Below the pieces are notes generated by a model. The model was not told the origin of the DNA and did not search any database. It saw only the letters and a program-made list of their open reading frames with translations. The position numbers and the translations under genes were made by a program. This document shows, piece by piece, positions 46,201 to 64,000 of a stretch of DNA of 64,000 nt. Numbering within the stretch: position 1 is the first letter of the stretch; each line of letters begins with the position of its first letter. The DNA lies in the NCBI GenBank assembly GCA_000727475.1, contig KL647301.1, forward strand, positions 2,988,138-3,052,137. The letters are read 5' to 3'. The stretch comes from Sarcocystis neurona (taxonomy: Eukaryota; Apicomplexa; Conoidasida; Eucoccidiorida; Sarcocystidae).

Positions 46201-48714
46201 TTCTGCTGTTCTTATGCGTACGTGATACATGTAGTTATACAAGCGAACAGAGAACAGTCCGAAGGTTAAAGAATTGAAGACCGACCAGTTACAATGCTAG
46301 ACTCGTAGAAGCATGAAGGACCACATATGTGTGTGAAGCTAAGAGTAACGACCAGCACCACCATCACCGCCGTTACCACCACGTCAAACGTGTAGACGCC
46401 GGTAGACAGAAGCCGTCGCAGAAGGATCCGTGGGACGAAGGAGTTGCGGGACACAGACGAGAGCGGAAGGCGCGCGCCGCCCTGTCTCTGTGTCTCTCTC
46501 TGTCGCCCGCTGCAGAGTGAGGCAGTTGTATGCCTGTTTAGGAAGAACGAGTGTAGCTCCCTTCGTGCCCGGGCTTGCGCACAGCGGGCGGAGGACACAG
46601 GAGTTTCGAAAACAGAACGTTGGGGTATACGTGCACGAAGGTCCTCTCTTCCCCCACGTCGAATGGGTGCGTGCCTGCGTACACACGTACATATATATGT
46701 GTGCACTTGTATGCGTATGTGTGTGCTGTGTAAATGTATATATATTATATGTGGCCGAGGACGAGGACACAGGAGAGCGGAAGATTTCTGTTTTGAAAAC
46801 TGAAGGTTTGGGTGTACGTGCACGAAGATACTTCTTCGTCGTAGAGAATGGGTGTGTGTCTGCACACGCATGTAAGTATATATATGTATGTGTACCTGTG
46901 TGTGTACTACATATATGTATATACATTATATGTGTGCATGTCAACGTTTGGGTCAAGGAGGACGGACATGGAGAAGAACTGTCATTCTAGCGCCCATCCA
47001 TAAGTCTGAAAGAATGTCTTCCTGTGTGTGTTTGTGTATATGTGTCTGTGTATGCAGAAGCATGAGGTGGTAATTCCCTGGCGCTTTGACTTGGTCGTAC
47101 CGCCGAAGCAGATTTTAAAAAGAGTAAGGAAGCCGTCAGGCAGAACAGCAGAAGCGCAGAGCAGGAGCAGGAGCGCAAAGCAGCAGCAGCGGAAGCAGAG
47201 GCAATAGCGGCAGCAGCAGCAGAGTCGCGAGAGCAGCAACTTGTGCTGGCGACGGCGGCAGCAAGGTCTGTCTGCAGGCGCGGCTAGACGCACTCGGTCG
47301 TCATCAAGGCGACATCGCAGATACAGCCAGGAAGAAGGGAAGGCGAGCGCGTAGGTGCGCCTAATAATACCTGGAGGGCTTTGTTTTGATCAAGAGTGGT
47401 GAACACCCGAGGAGACGCGCAGCACACACGGGGAAGAAGACAGCGAGCAACAGAGAGCAAGAGAGAGGAGGAAAAGGGAGAGAGCGAGAGGGAGAGAGAG
47501 AGGAGGAGAGCGAAAAACAGCGAGAGAGACCGGGAGAGGAAGGGCGAGAGAGAGCGCGCGCGAGGAAGAGACAGGAAGCAGAGAGAGCGAAACGAGGAGA
47601 CATAGCGAGAGGGAGAGGGGAAGGGGACCAGAGGTAGGAGAGGGAGAGGGGACGGGAAAGAGAGAAAGGGAGGGAGACGGGAAGGGGACGAGAGATAGCG
47701 AGAGGGAGAGGGGACGGGAGGGGGACGAGGGATAGCCAGAGGCGGGGGACAAGCAAGAGAGATAGGAGAGGAAGGGAGGAAGAGATCGAGAGATAGCGAG
47801 AGGGAGACGGGAAGGGGGCGAGAGATAGCGAGAGGGAGAGAGGTACGCGTGTGAATAGAGAGAGGTGGGTTTTTGTGTGTGTGTGTGTGTATGTGGTGTG
47901 TACTACGTTATTAACTGGAGGTGCAGCCGAAGTCCTCGGCACCCCCATCCGCCATGTTCTCCATTGTTGCCGTCTCTGTACACGGGTGTGCGCGGTGCCT
48001 TGTCACAATATGTAAGTATCTCCGCGCCGTACGCATGCACGCACGTATGCAGGTGTCAGTCTGGCTGCGCTGCATTCGGAGGCCGCGCCAACACGGCGGC
48101 CGGCGCAGGGGGGTGTGTGCCTCACTGCCTGCGTCTACGTATGCTTCGCTTTTCCTCACCAGCTGTGTCTACGTAGAACTGTCAGGAGTTTATATATCTG
48201 CGGATTACACCCATATACGCCAGGCTTGTATCTATCTATATATGTATATATACCCGTATAACCTGCACGGTTATACGCCAGCGTGCGGGTTCTTCTCATA
48301 CAGAGCGTTGTTTCCCTGTCTGTGTTATCGCAGGGGTCAACACATGACCACGTGCACGTACGCATTACACCCCACCACCTGCTAACGTACACATGCATGT
48401 GAACACGAACCCTCGTATTGCACAGTCCATATATACATATATATACACAAAATTTATACACATGTGTGGAAATGTAGATTTTCTATACATACATTTGCAT
48501 GCACATATGTATGTACATACGCTCGCGTGGGAGGCTCATTCCGCGTGCGTGTGCATGTGTACGTGGTTTGTATCTGTGCGTGTGTGTGTGTGTGTGGGGA
48601 TATATTATGCGCCCGACTGCCGTTCAGGGTCCAGAGACACTTGCTGCAGCGGGGCTTTATCCCAGCGCGGCGCTGCTTCTCGTTCCTGTTGAGGAAGATG
48701 AGAAAGAAGAGTAG
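34298..48714 (+). CDS. FAF2/UBXD8-like membrane-anchored UAS-UBX protein (nine exons)
   Basis: Exons: 34298-35009, 35870-35970, 37278-37400, 39021-39508, 41196-41252, 43071-43245, 45910-46020, 47058-47123, 48628-48714. They total 1920 bases (639 residues) and keep phase at every junction, with donors such as GTAAGT. Residues 1-200 are Gln/Ala-rich. Residues 203-237 (LLLSLPVRGLQLLLHF) match the hydrophobic hairpin that inserts UBXD8 into the ER or lipid-droplet membrane. Residues 240-474 form a UAS thioredoxin-like domain (EKDYGEKHPVFFSGTLPE, then LLVLYFHS...FCTEVL) with a Ser/Gly-rich insert in exon 4. Residues 475-545 are a charged coiled coil. Residues 553-635 are a UBX domain (TVSLRLSSGARFCRRF, ending GLYPSAALLLVP). 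The family recruits Cdc48/p97 to ubiquitinated ER clients. Oddities: no N-terminal UBA domain is seen, and the usual Phe-Pro-Arg loop reads IPWR. The ATG at 34298 is chosen because upstream sequence is non-coding in character. Confidence 0.88.
43989..44291. repeat. Tandem duplication of a ~160-base unit in UBX intron 6
   Basis: Two adjacent copies, 43989-44149 and 44150-44291, share GTGGTGGAGCTCGTG or its close variant, GCCTGATATACAT-like sequence, a TA run and ACATGCTGCTGGAA-like sequence in the same order. Divergence is modest, mostly in the microsatellite parts, which points to a fairly recent duplication. Intron 6 is the longest intron of the gene. Confidence 0.8.
46591..46940. repeat. 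Tandem duplication of a ~172-base unit in UBX intron 7
   Basis: GAGGACACAGGAG begins each copy at 46591 and 46763. Both continue through a GAAAAC...GTACGTGCACGAAG block, then GAATGGGTG, then a TA/GT microsatellite. Copy boundaries are approximate. Confidence 0.75.
47124..47370 (+). other. Coding-like CAG block at the start of UBX intron 8
   Basis: Directly after the exon 8 donor (AGA|GTAAGG) one frame stays open for about 150 bases and reads an Ala/Glu/Gln-rich helix-like sequence (AEQEQERKAAAAEAEA). A second frame is open from about 47223 to a TAA near 47363. Neither joins the UBX domain in phase, and removing the block gives the correct UBX spacing, so I treat it as intronic. It may be a remnant of an older coiled-coil exon or an alternative 3' end. 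Confidence 0.35.
47452..47855. repeat. Polypurine GA/GGGA minisatellite in UBX intron 8
   Basis: About 400 bases that are almost entirely purine on the + strand, built of imperfect units of roughly 35-60 bases around GCGAGAGGGAGA(G/C)GGGA and GGGGACGAGAGATA. The strand bias is opposite to that of the other introns, which are pyrimidine-rich on the sense strand. Confidence 0.9.
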
Positions 48715-50244
48715 CCTTCACGTTTTCGGCGTCCGCTCATGGATGCGCATTTGTGAGCTTGGGCGCATGAGGAGAAAAAAGATGCATGCAGCCCGTGTGC
48801 CACGACTGCGCGCGGAGCAGCACTTGCGTGCACCGTCGTCGAGGCAGTTTGCTGCAGGGAGGACTTTCAGATCCCCTGCACGCCACTTCTGTCTGCGGAG
48901 CCCCGCCTGGCGTGGGCCTGCGTTTTGAACTCCGAGGCGCGTGGCGTGTTGCCTGCGCACTTTTTTTTACATATTCTTGTGTCGTTCTTAGGAAGGGCCG
49001 ACTGACTGCACTGCGCTGCATGCGCGCCTCGGCGCGCGTGCATGTTTTTGCAGACGCGCGCGTCCCTGGCATGCAGCCTTGCGCGCTCGTTTTGGGAGAC
49101 AGCGACTCGCGCGTGGGCTCTCTTGTTCAGACCCGGAACTGCGTCGTAGAGTCGGTCTTCTTTGAAACGCCTGCCATTCTTCGCATGCAGCAGCATGCGT
49201 GCCCCGCCTCTTTTTGCAGGACATGCACCCCACCCAGGTGTGGAGGTGCCGGCGTGTGCACACAGTCGGAACTCGTTTTGCTTCCGACCACCTCTGCAGG
49301 CGACAGTTGCCGAAGGAAACAAAAAAAGCAGCAGGAGGACAGAAAGAGAGGATAAGTGTATGTGTGTGTGTGTATGTGTGAAGAGGGACTGACGTGCAAG
49401 TTTGCTGGAGTGACTCTGTGACTGCTGCTGCTCGCGTGCGGTCGTTGGCGTCTGTCTGAGTCTTTGATTGATGTCGCATGCAACTGCTTGCCTGCGTGCG
49501 CGGGCCGGCAGCATGCCATCTTCCTCGCCCCCTCGACGGCTCCTCACTGGGACAGTTTTTACTGCGGACCCGGTTCCCTTGCTGCAGCCTCGAAGGAACG
49601 CGAATGCCGGGTCAAATTATGTTGCGTGTACCTCGCGACGTTCTTCTGTTCACGTGAAAATGTATCGATTTGTCCACGTGTCACCTGTGTAGTACAACGG
49701 ATTATGAGTGAGAAGAGTCCTGACGCCGCGCGCAGCATATATCCGCCTTCTCCGCTTCTCTTCAACGTATGTATGTGAGGTGTGCAGACAAGTCAGAGGC
49801 CACGCATGCACGCGAGGACGCATATGGCTGCACGTATTCCTCGTCCTCTATACGTACCGAGCCGTAGCAGACGCCTGAGTGCATGCCTGCAAGTTTGCGA
49901 GTGCGTGTATCTGTGTGGGTCTGGGTGTGTGTGGGAGAATGTGTGAGAGTGGTCGTGGGAGGGATATGTGGCCCTTCCTAATCACATTGGCTCCATATAC
50001 ACAGGCAGGTGCATGCATGCGCATATGCCGCAGGCGAGACAGACACATTGATGTGTGTGTGTATTCACAGGTGCACGATGATTACGTGTACTCGCCTCGA
50101 TGAAAGGACCGACGGTTCTCTCTATGTTCCTTGGGGACTTCTATACATACATACATACATATGTATATATATATGTGTCTGTTGAGTGTGCGAAAGCGCG
50201 TGCGTATGTAAGTGGAATGTATACGGATAAGTGAAAACGAGAAA

Positions 50245-50403
50245 ATTCCACCGTCGCATGCGGCCGTGCCGGCATGTATCTTCGCACTGCGTCAATTTGA
50301 ACGTGGGGGCCTATCCGTAAAACTGCACACGGACAACTGTTCGACGTTATACGTAATGCTGAAGTTCTCTCAGTCCAGAGGTTGTTACACGTTTGTCGGT
50401 ATC
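50245..50403 (+). mobile_element. RNase H-like retroelement remnant
   Basis: One frame reads a piece that resembles the RNase H domain of retroelements: an ACIFALRQFE-like helix, a short turn, then VKLHTDNCSTLYVMLKF, where the TDN-S/T pattern is typical of the second active-site strand. The flanking sequence shows no reverse transcriptase, integrase or terminal repeats, and microsatellite sequence takes over from about 50410. If real, it is a small dead fragment. The call rests on motif resemblance by eye only. Confidence 0.35.
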
Positions 50404-52069
50404 TGTCTTTGTTGCACTCTCGTATATATATGCCGTACGTACATATATCTATATATATACAGAGAAAGAGGGACCTACTTTTCTGTGTATGTGTGTGTAT
50501 TCATGTGCGTGAATATGTAAGTATATATGCATGCATATACTTGTACATGTGTCTTCTTGTTTCTACGTACATATACGTATATATATAGTGACTGAAGGTA
50601 CCGCCTCGGTGTGTGTACATTGCATGTGTTGCTGAAGTAACGTACATACATATATACATGTGTATTTGCACGTCTACCTGTATGCATGTGTGCGTGTGCG
50701 GCTCCGTTGAGGAGAGGAAAATACGTGAAGGCGGCGCGGGCTTTACGTGTCTATAAACTGCAGCAGGGTCTATTAGCCTCTTTTGTTGTGCATCCTTCTG
50801 AAATAGAGAAATATACAAACATTTGTACGTACACCCCTTGTGTGTTTGTAAGGACACGAGCGGCTATCCGTACGTGTTTGTGAACGCATATTTGTGTGAT
50901 GTATTGGTGAAGCACGCGAAGACGAGTAAGCATATGTACACCTAAGCTGGACGTGTAGGTGTATCTACAGCACACGAGTCAGTTGTCGGTGTATCACAAC
51001 GTTGCGCACTCACCTTTCTTCGTGGAAGACAAATTATTGCCTACAGTGCAAGTAAAAGTTATTATCTGCAGTGTGCGCATCTGCATGTATACATATATAT
51101 ATCTATAAATATATCGGTGGATATCTCCCTTCCTCGCATAATGTATAACTTCCAGCGCGTCCGTAAGTGTACGTAGATGTTTACGGTTCTCTGTTTTTCT
51201 GTCTGTCTCCTCCTCTACATACATATATATACATATGTGTAGCTGTACATATATGTACATTCGTAGAAAGAGACGGAGAAGGTGACAGGGGACAGTAGAA
51301 CAGACAAGCACGCACGACCGATGCACAAGGGGAGTTCTGCGGTGTTGCTTTGCTCCACGCATGCATTTTGCCATGTGCGGCGCTCGGAAAGGCCCACAAA
51401 TTCACACGAGTCCATGTTGTCTACCACTCTTTCTATGTGTATGCGTTGCTGCATCTCTGCGAAGATACACGTGAGCCTACGGAGAGTTACAGAGCCGGAG
51501 ACACTTTTTATGCGTAGATCCGTGTCCACTGGAGAATGCGTTCTTCGGTCAGTCTGCGTAGAAGAAAAAATTTGTCACACACGTAGTAGTAGTAGCTTAA
51601 CGTTTGGTGTCCTCTGTGTGTGCGTGCGTACCTTTGTATACTTATATGCCTTTAAGCGTGGCTTTATTCATATATATGTGTTGTCACTTACAGGTGTATG
51701 TACACGTGTATGCGTGACTCTGCAGCAGAAGGGCAACAACTCACTCAATTTGTAGCCGCTCTTTTTGACAGCAGAAATACCGACTGCATGCAGCTGTGTT
51801 CAGTTCTGAGCAACGGCGAACGGGGAGGAACGATTTGTTCACACGCATATTATCTCCTCGCGAGGTGCGTGACGGAGGCCACCCACGAGGCAGTGCCTGC
51901 GCACTCGTTCAGGAAGTGTTCGAGTGTGCGAGAGTTCACACACTCCTGCAAGCGCGGCCCTCTGCTTCTACGCACGTATGCGCGTAGGATAAATATACAT
52001 GCTGATACGCTTGCGAGTGATACCGCTCGTATAACGTATGTGTGCGTTTGTATAAATGTATACTAAACT

Positions 52070-52197
52070 ACACACAGACATACACACACGCACACGCATA
52101 CATACACACATACATTCGTACATACATACATACACACATACATCCATCCATCCATACATACATACATACATACATACATACACACACACACAAACAC
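52070..52197. repeat. (ACAT)n / (AC)n microsatellite
   Basis: About 125 bases of ACAT tetranucleotides mixed with AC dinucleotides and a short CATC run. It produces repetitive Val/Cys/Met/Tyr frames on the opposite strand that are not genes. Confidence 0.95.
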
Positions 52198-52599
52198 ACT
52201 GAACATATTCATACGTAAATGAGTGTCCGTTTTAATGTGTACGGTGTTCGCGATTTCAAATAGATGCATGCATAGACATGTGTGTGTACGCTTGACCAAC
52301 ATATATATATATATATACATACATACATGTATATATGTGCCTGCTCCCTCTGTCGCTTCGTGAAATGTATTATGTATCTGTGTACAAGAACGGGAGAAAC
52401 ATGTATAGGGTGTACACGAAACTGCTACTGCAACTTTGTGACGAAGAGAAAGGGGTCGCACGCCTGTGTGGCTGCTGCGGAGCGCGCAGATGATGTGCTT
52501 GCGCAGCAGCACTGTTCGCGTTCGGTATGTGTATCAATATTTGTAAATGTGTAGCTTCTACGTTTATCGATACAAGGATACGGAGAGAGGGCACAGCGA

Positions 52600-53760
52600 G
52601 GTGGTAACTTTGGATATGTCTCTCTCCTGCGTCGTTTTTACTCTTTCTTGTCGCCCCCGTATCTTTTCGCCTCGTCCTGGTAGTGCCACCAGTAACTGTA
52701 GAAGTGATGCTAATATTACTGCGGATATCGTTGAAGCGTGCGCAGCGGCAGAACGCACTGCACCATGCCGTGGAAGCAGCGTCCATATGAATCGAGCATC
52801 GTTTACATCGTAGTGTGACACTCTCGTGGTACGCCGGCAGTACGGCGACAGTCAACAGCAGCAGTTGACTTGCACATCTGCGTTCTACTGCAACTGATAC
52901 GTAGGGCATAACTATGAGTACTCCCCCTGTAACGAGCTGCGTTAACGGTGCAGCGGATGACAGCAGCAGCACGTGGGTGCGCGCCCGGCTACTTCTACGC
53001 ACTAAAATGGGGTAGGGCGCAGGATCGGAAAGGCTGTGCGTTGCGTCAACATTCTTACCTGCCTGACTACTGCAATGAAGATCAGAAGCAGCACTATAAA
53101 GGCGCTTCGTATGGGGGGCACTGCTGACTACTGCTGTGGCGGAGTGCAGGCGCAACAATATAATGCTTTAGCACTACACGAGGCCATATTACTAGTACTC
53201 AAGTGAAGCGCAAAGGCACCACTATAAATGTCCTCACTGGGTTGAACTCTTGCCGCAGCACGTGCAAAAACTGCATACTACTGCTGTAGCGGATAGCAGG
53301 AGCAACACTACAAATGCTTCGTCGTGAGAGGCGGCACGGTGGCTCTACCAGAGAGCAGAAGCGTCACTACGAGAGTTAACACTTAGTTGAACTACAGCTG
53401 CAGTACGAACGCCAGCAGTACACATCTGGCTGTTGCAACAGCAGAGGTGTTGCTTTCCGTGATTGCTGCAACGAACAGCAACAGTGTCACTCCTCCTCTT
53501 CCGCCTGTCTGTCTCCTTACGGAGTCGTGCTCACCTCCCGACGACAAGCTCGGGGGCAGTTTAGGAGGAATCAGCAGACCCGCAGAAAGGATGCGTGCGC
53601 CGCCGGTATTACACGATAGTACGCAGGCGTCTCACTCGCGAAGGCGGACTTTGCAGGCTACTGAGCATAGCCGGCTTAACGAAGGGTGTGGTGGTGCTGC
53701 TCCTTTTGGTAGTGAAATGAGTATTTTCGAGTGAGCAGTCGAATCCCGCCACCCGCCACA
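52600..53760. repeat. Decayed CAG/CTG-rich repeat block
   Basis: Related phrases recur several times in diverged form, such as CTACTGCTGTAGCGGAT, GCAGGAGCAACACTAC and ACTATAAA/TGCTTCGT. This suggests an old array of roughly 100-base units. One - strand frame (52370-53158) is open for 262 codons but has no motif and no low-complexity coding character. It may be a former homopolymer-rich gene or a non-coding repeat family. Confidence 0.4.
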
Positions 53761-54855
53761 GGAGAGTAGTGTTACTGTGTAGACGGAGTTGTGCAGGCGA
53801 ACCACGACTGGGGTGTAAGAATAAAATCTTCCCAGTGCACACTGGCTGTAGCAGGGGGCCGCTCTCGTGAACACAAGCAGCAGCTCACTCGTTTTCTACT
53901 GGCCTCCGTACACGTCTACGTATACATGCTGGAACAAAGACGAACAAGCACCAGCAGGCAAGGCCTCTGCTGCCGCCGTTTCTTCAATCGTTGTTGTCCC
54001 TACAGCTAGTATTCAGCTTCACACTAAATGAGTTGCAGAGCCGCACAGTTCTCCCTTTCGTGTGTATTAGAATTCCTAGCAGTGCGACCATCTTTCTACA
54101 GACAAAGAAGACTGTTTCCTCTGCAGCCTGTTGCGCAAAAACGTGTCCGTATATGTTTGTTTACTTACACATGAATGCGTCTTTACACGTGCACACCGAC
54201 ACCGATATATTCCACACACAGCAATCATCTGCGTGAACGACCAGACGCATGTAGCCTCTTCACTTGAAATTCCTTCATCCCTTTCAACGTCAAAACAGAC
54301 ACGCCGGGCAGCACCAGCGCCAAAATTGCGCGGCTCACTAACTCCTGCAGCAGGCGGACTAAAACCAGAACCCGCTAGACCATGGGCACGCGCTTCGACG
54401 CACGCAGACCCAAAGACCATACCGTACATATATATATATATATATATGTATATGACGACGAGCATTTTGGGCACACTTGCATGCATATATATCTATGGTT
54501 GTAGCACGCCAACAGGCACACGCAACAGACGGTAGAAGAGACACATTCAAGAGAACAGTAGGTGTTGCTGCCGCTGCTGCCGTCCCCCCAGCATCTCGTG
54601 CAGTTGCTGCCGTCCCAACAACTCCTCCTGGAGCTGCCGCTTCCGCGTCGGCGTCTGCTGCGGCTATTCGTACCCGCTTGTCTCAGCAGCTCCTGCGGCT
54701 GCTATTGCTGCCGCTGATGCCTCCCGCGACCGGCACGCGTGTCTCTATAGAGTTAAGGCCGCGGAAATGATGTGGGCAACTCGCGTGCAGGTTCTCGCTT
54801 CCGAATCGAGGCAGGTGGGCGTAACAGTAACAATTTCTTCTGTGCTTGTCCTTCC

Positions 54856-63396
<8,541 letters not shown>

Positions 63397-64000
63397 ACTT
63401 CCGCAGACAGAAACACTTGGCCGGTCGCTTTGGGAACCTCGCACACTGACAGCAATTTGCCGCCCAGAAAAAAGGGAACTGCGACGAAGCAGAGACGCAG
63501 CACACACAGACACACCGAGATGAAGAACCACCCATATTCTGCTGGCTACATGCACACACAGGGCACATTCTTCTTATATACATATGCGTGATAGAGTTCA
63601 TAAAATATGCATGCAGATACAGAGTCTACTTGAAAACATATGTATCTATACACGTAGGGACGTATGTACGCAGACCGTTGCCAAGGAGGAGGATACACGG
63701 CATGAATACGCATGTATATGTACATACGTATATTTACAAATACAAGGATGATACATACCGTGCGTACACATGTATGTATGTATATATACGTATCCGTGCA
63801 CACTGTTGTAAAGGAGCATATGTACGGCACGCATTTACAGGTATACGTATATATATGCGTGTATGTGTGGCATGAACTTACAGGCATATATGTATATGTA
63901 TATATATGTATAGGTGTGTGTATGGCAGGCACTTACAGGTATATATATATATAAATATTTATATGTATGGGTGGTCGTCGTGTGTATATGTACACATTAC
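63397..64000. other. 5' flank of NKAP with a three-copy repeat
   Basis: Presumed promoter and 5' untranslated sequence for the - strand NKAP gene, or further 5' exons. From 63823 to 63958 a unit containing GGCA...TTACAGG(T/C)AT followed by a TA run occurs three times (about 63823, 63868 and 63922). No promoter element is identifiable. Confidence 0.5.

Larger units (their letters stand above)
35010..47057 (+). other. Introns 1-7 of the UBX gene
   Basis: Introns 1-7 are about 0.86, 1.3, 1.6, 1.7, 1.8, 2.7 and 1.0 kb. They hold no gene I can support. Introns 1, 2, 4, 5, 6 and 7 carry TA/GT microsatellites (for example 35820-35835, 36190-36212, 40340-40640, 41390-41610, 44222-44247). Intron 3 (37401-39020) has a long sense-strand pyrimidine tract from about 38570 to 38990. 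Acceptors typically read TTTGCAG, GTTCAG or GCATGCAG. Long open frames over these tracts are low-complexity artefacts. Confidence 0.7.
48715..54855. other. Intergenic between convergent UBX and NKAP genes
   Basis: About 6.1 kb with no gene I can support. GC-rich sequence continues to about 49600 and probably includes the UBX 3' untranslated region. TA/GT microsatellites follow around 50140-50180 and 50400-50600. Two modest + strand frames (51282-51755 and 51698-52066) have no recognisable motif. Separate entries cover the RNase H-like piece, the ACAT array and the decayed CAG-rich block. The last ~300 bases (54560-54855) are CTG/GCT-rich and would be NKAP 3' untranslated sequence. Confidence 0.5.

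Noticed and set aside
52063..52512. 149-codon - strand frame with repeated Val-Cys-Met-Tyr
   Set aside because: It is a translation of the ACAT/AC microsatellite.
52370..53158. 262-codon - strand open frame
   Set aside because: It covers the decayed repeat block and has no motif, no coding-type residue runs and no splice context. Chance plus repeat structure explains it.

Overview
This is nuclear DNA from a coccidian apicomplexan, most likely Eimeria or a very close relative. The main evidence is dense CAG/CTG trinucleotide tracts inside coding sequence, giving runs of Ala, Ser, Gln and Leu. This homopolymeric-repeat habit is established for Eimeria. The genes have GT-AG introns of about 0.9 to 2.7 kb packed with TA, GT and CA microsatellites, which are sense-strand pyrimidine-rich ahead of many acceptors. 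There are no bacterial features, tRNA or rRNA genes, or CRISPR arrays. One 506-base run of N (26902-27407) is an assembly gap beside a CA microsatellite.

Region 1 (about 0.7-23.3 kb, + strand) is dominated by one uninterrupted open frame of 6721 codons (714-20879). It encodes a giant protein in which short, probably helical segments are separated by long homopolymer-rich linkers. I do not recognise its family. Phase-compatible splice sites suggest it continues into an exon at 21697-22717 and perhaps two small exons ending near 23295; in that model the protein is about 7100 residues.

Region 2 (about 23.3-34.3 kb) is mostly gene-poor. It holds a pyrimidine tract, a CAG-rich block with stops in every frame (25.1-26.1 kb), the gap, and a lower-GC block with no convincing gene (27.5-31.2 kb). 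A cluster of coding-like pieces at 31.3-33.1 kb may be a small multi-exon + strand gene that I could not resolve.

Region 3 (34298-48714, + strand) is a nine-exon gene for a membrane-anchored UAS-UBX protein of the FAF2/UBXD8 family, the adaptors that link Cdc48/p97 to ER-associated degradation. The nine exons sum to 1920 bases and keep one frame throughout (639 residues).

Region 4 (48715-54855) lies between two convergent genes. It holds microsatellites, a decayed CAG-rich block and a short RNase H-like retroelement remnant.

Region 5 (54856-63396, - strand) is a five-exon gene for an NKAP/SynMuv-domain protein, a nuclear factor associated with splicing and transcription (756 bases, 251 residues). 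Both spliced models were built by eye from domain homology plus splice-site phase. The introns of both genes contain recent tandem duplications of microsatellite-bearing units. The three main genes belong to unrelated processes, and nothing here suggests they work together.
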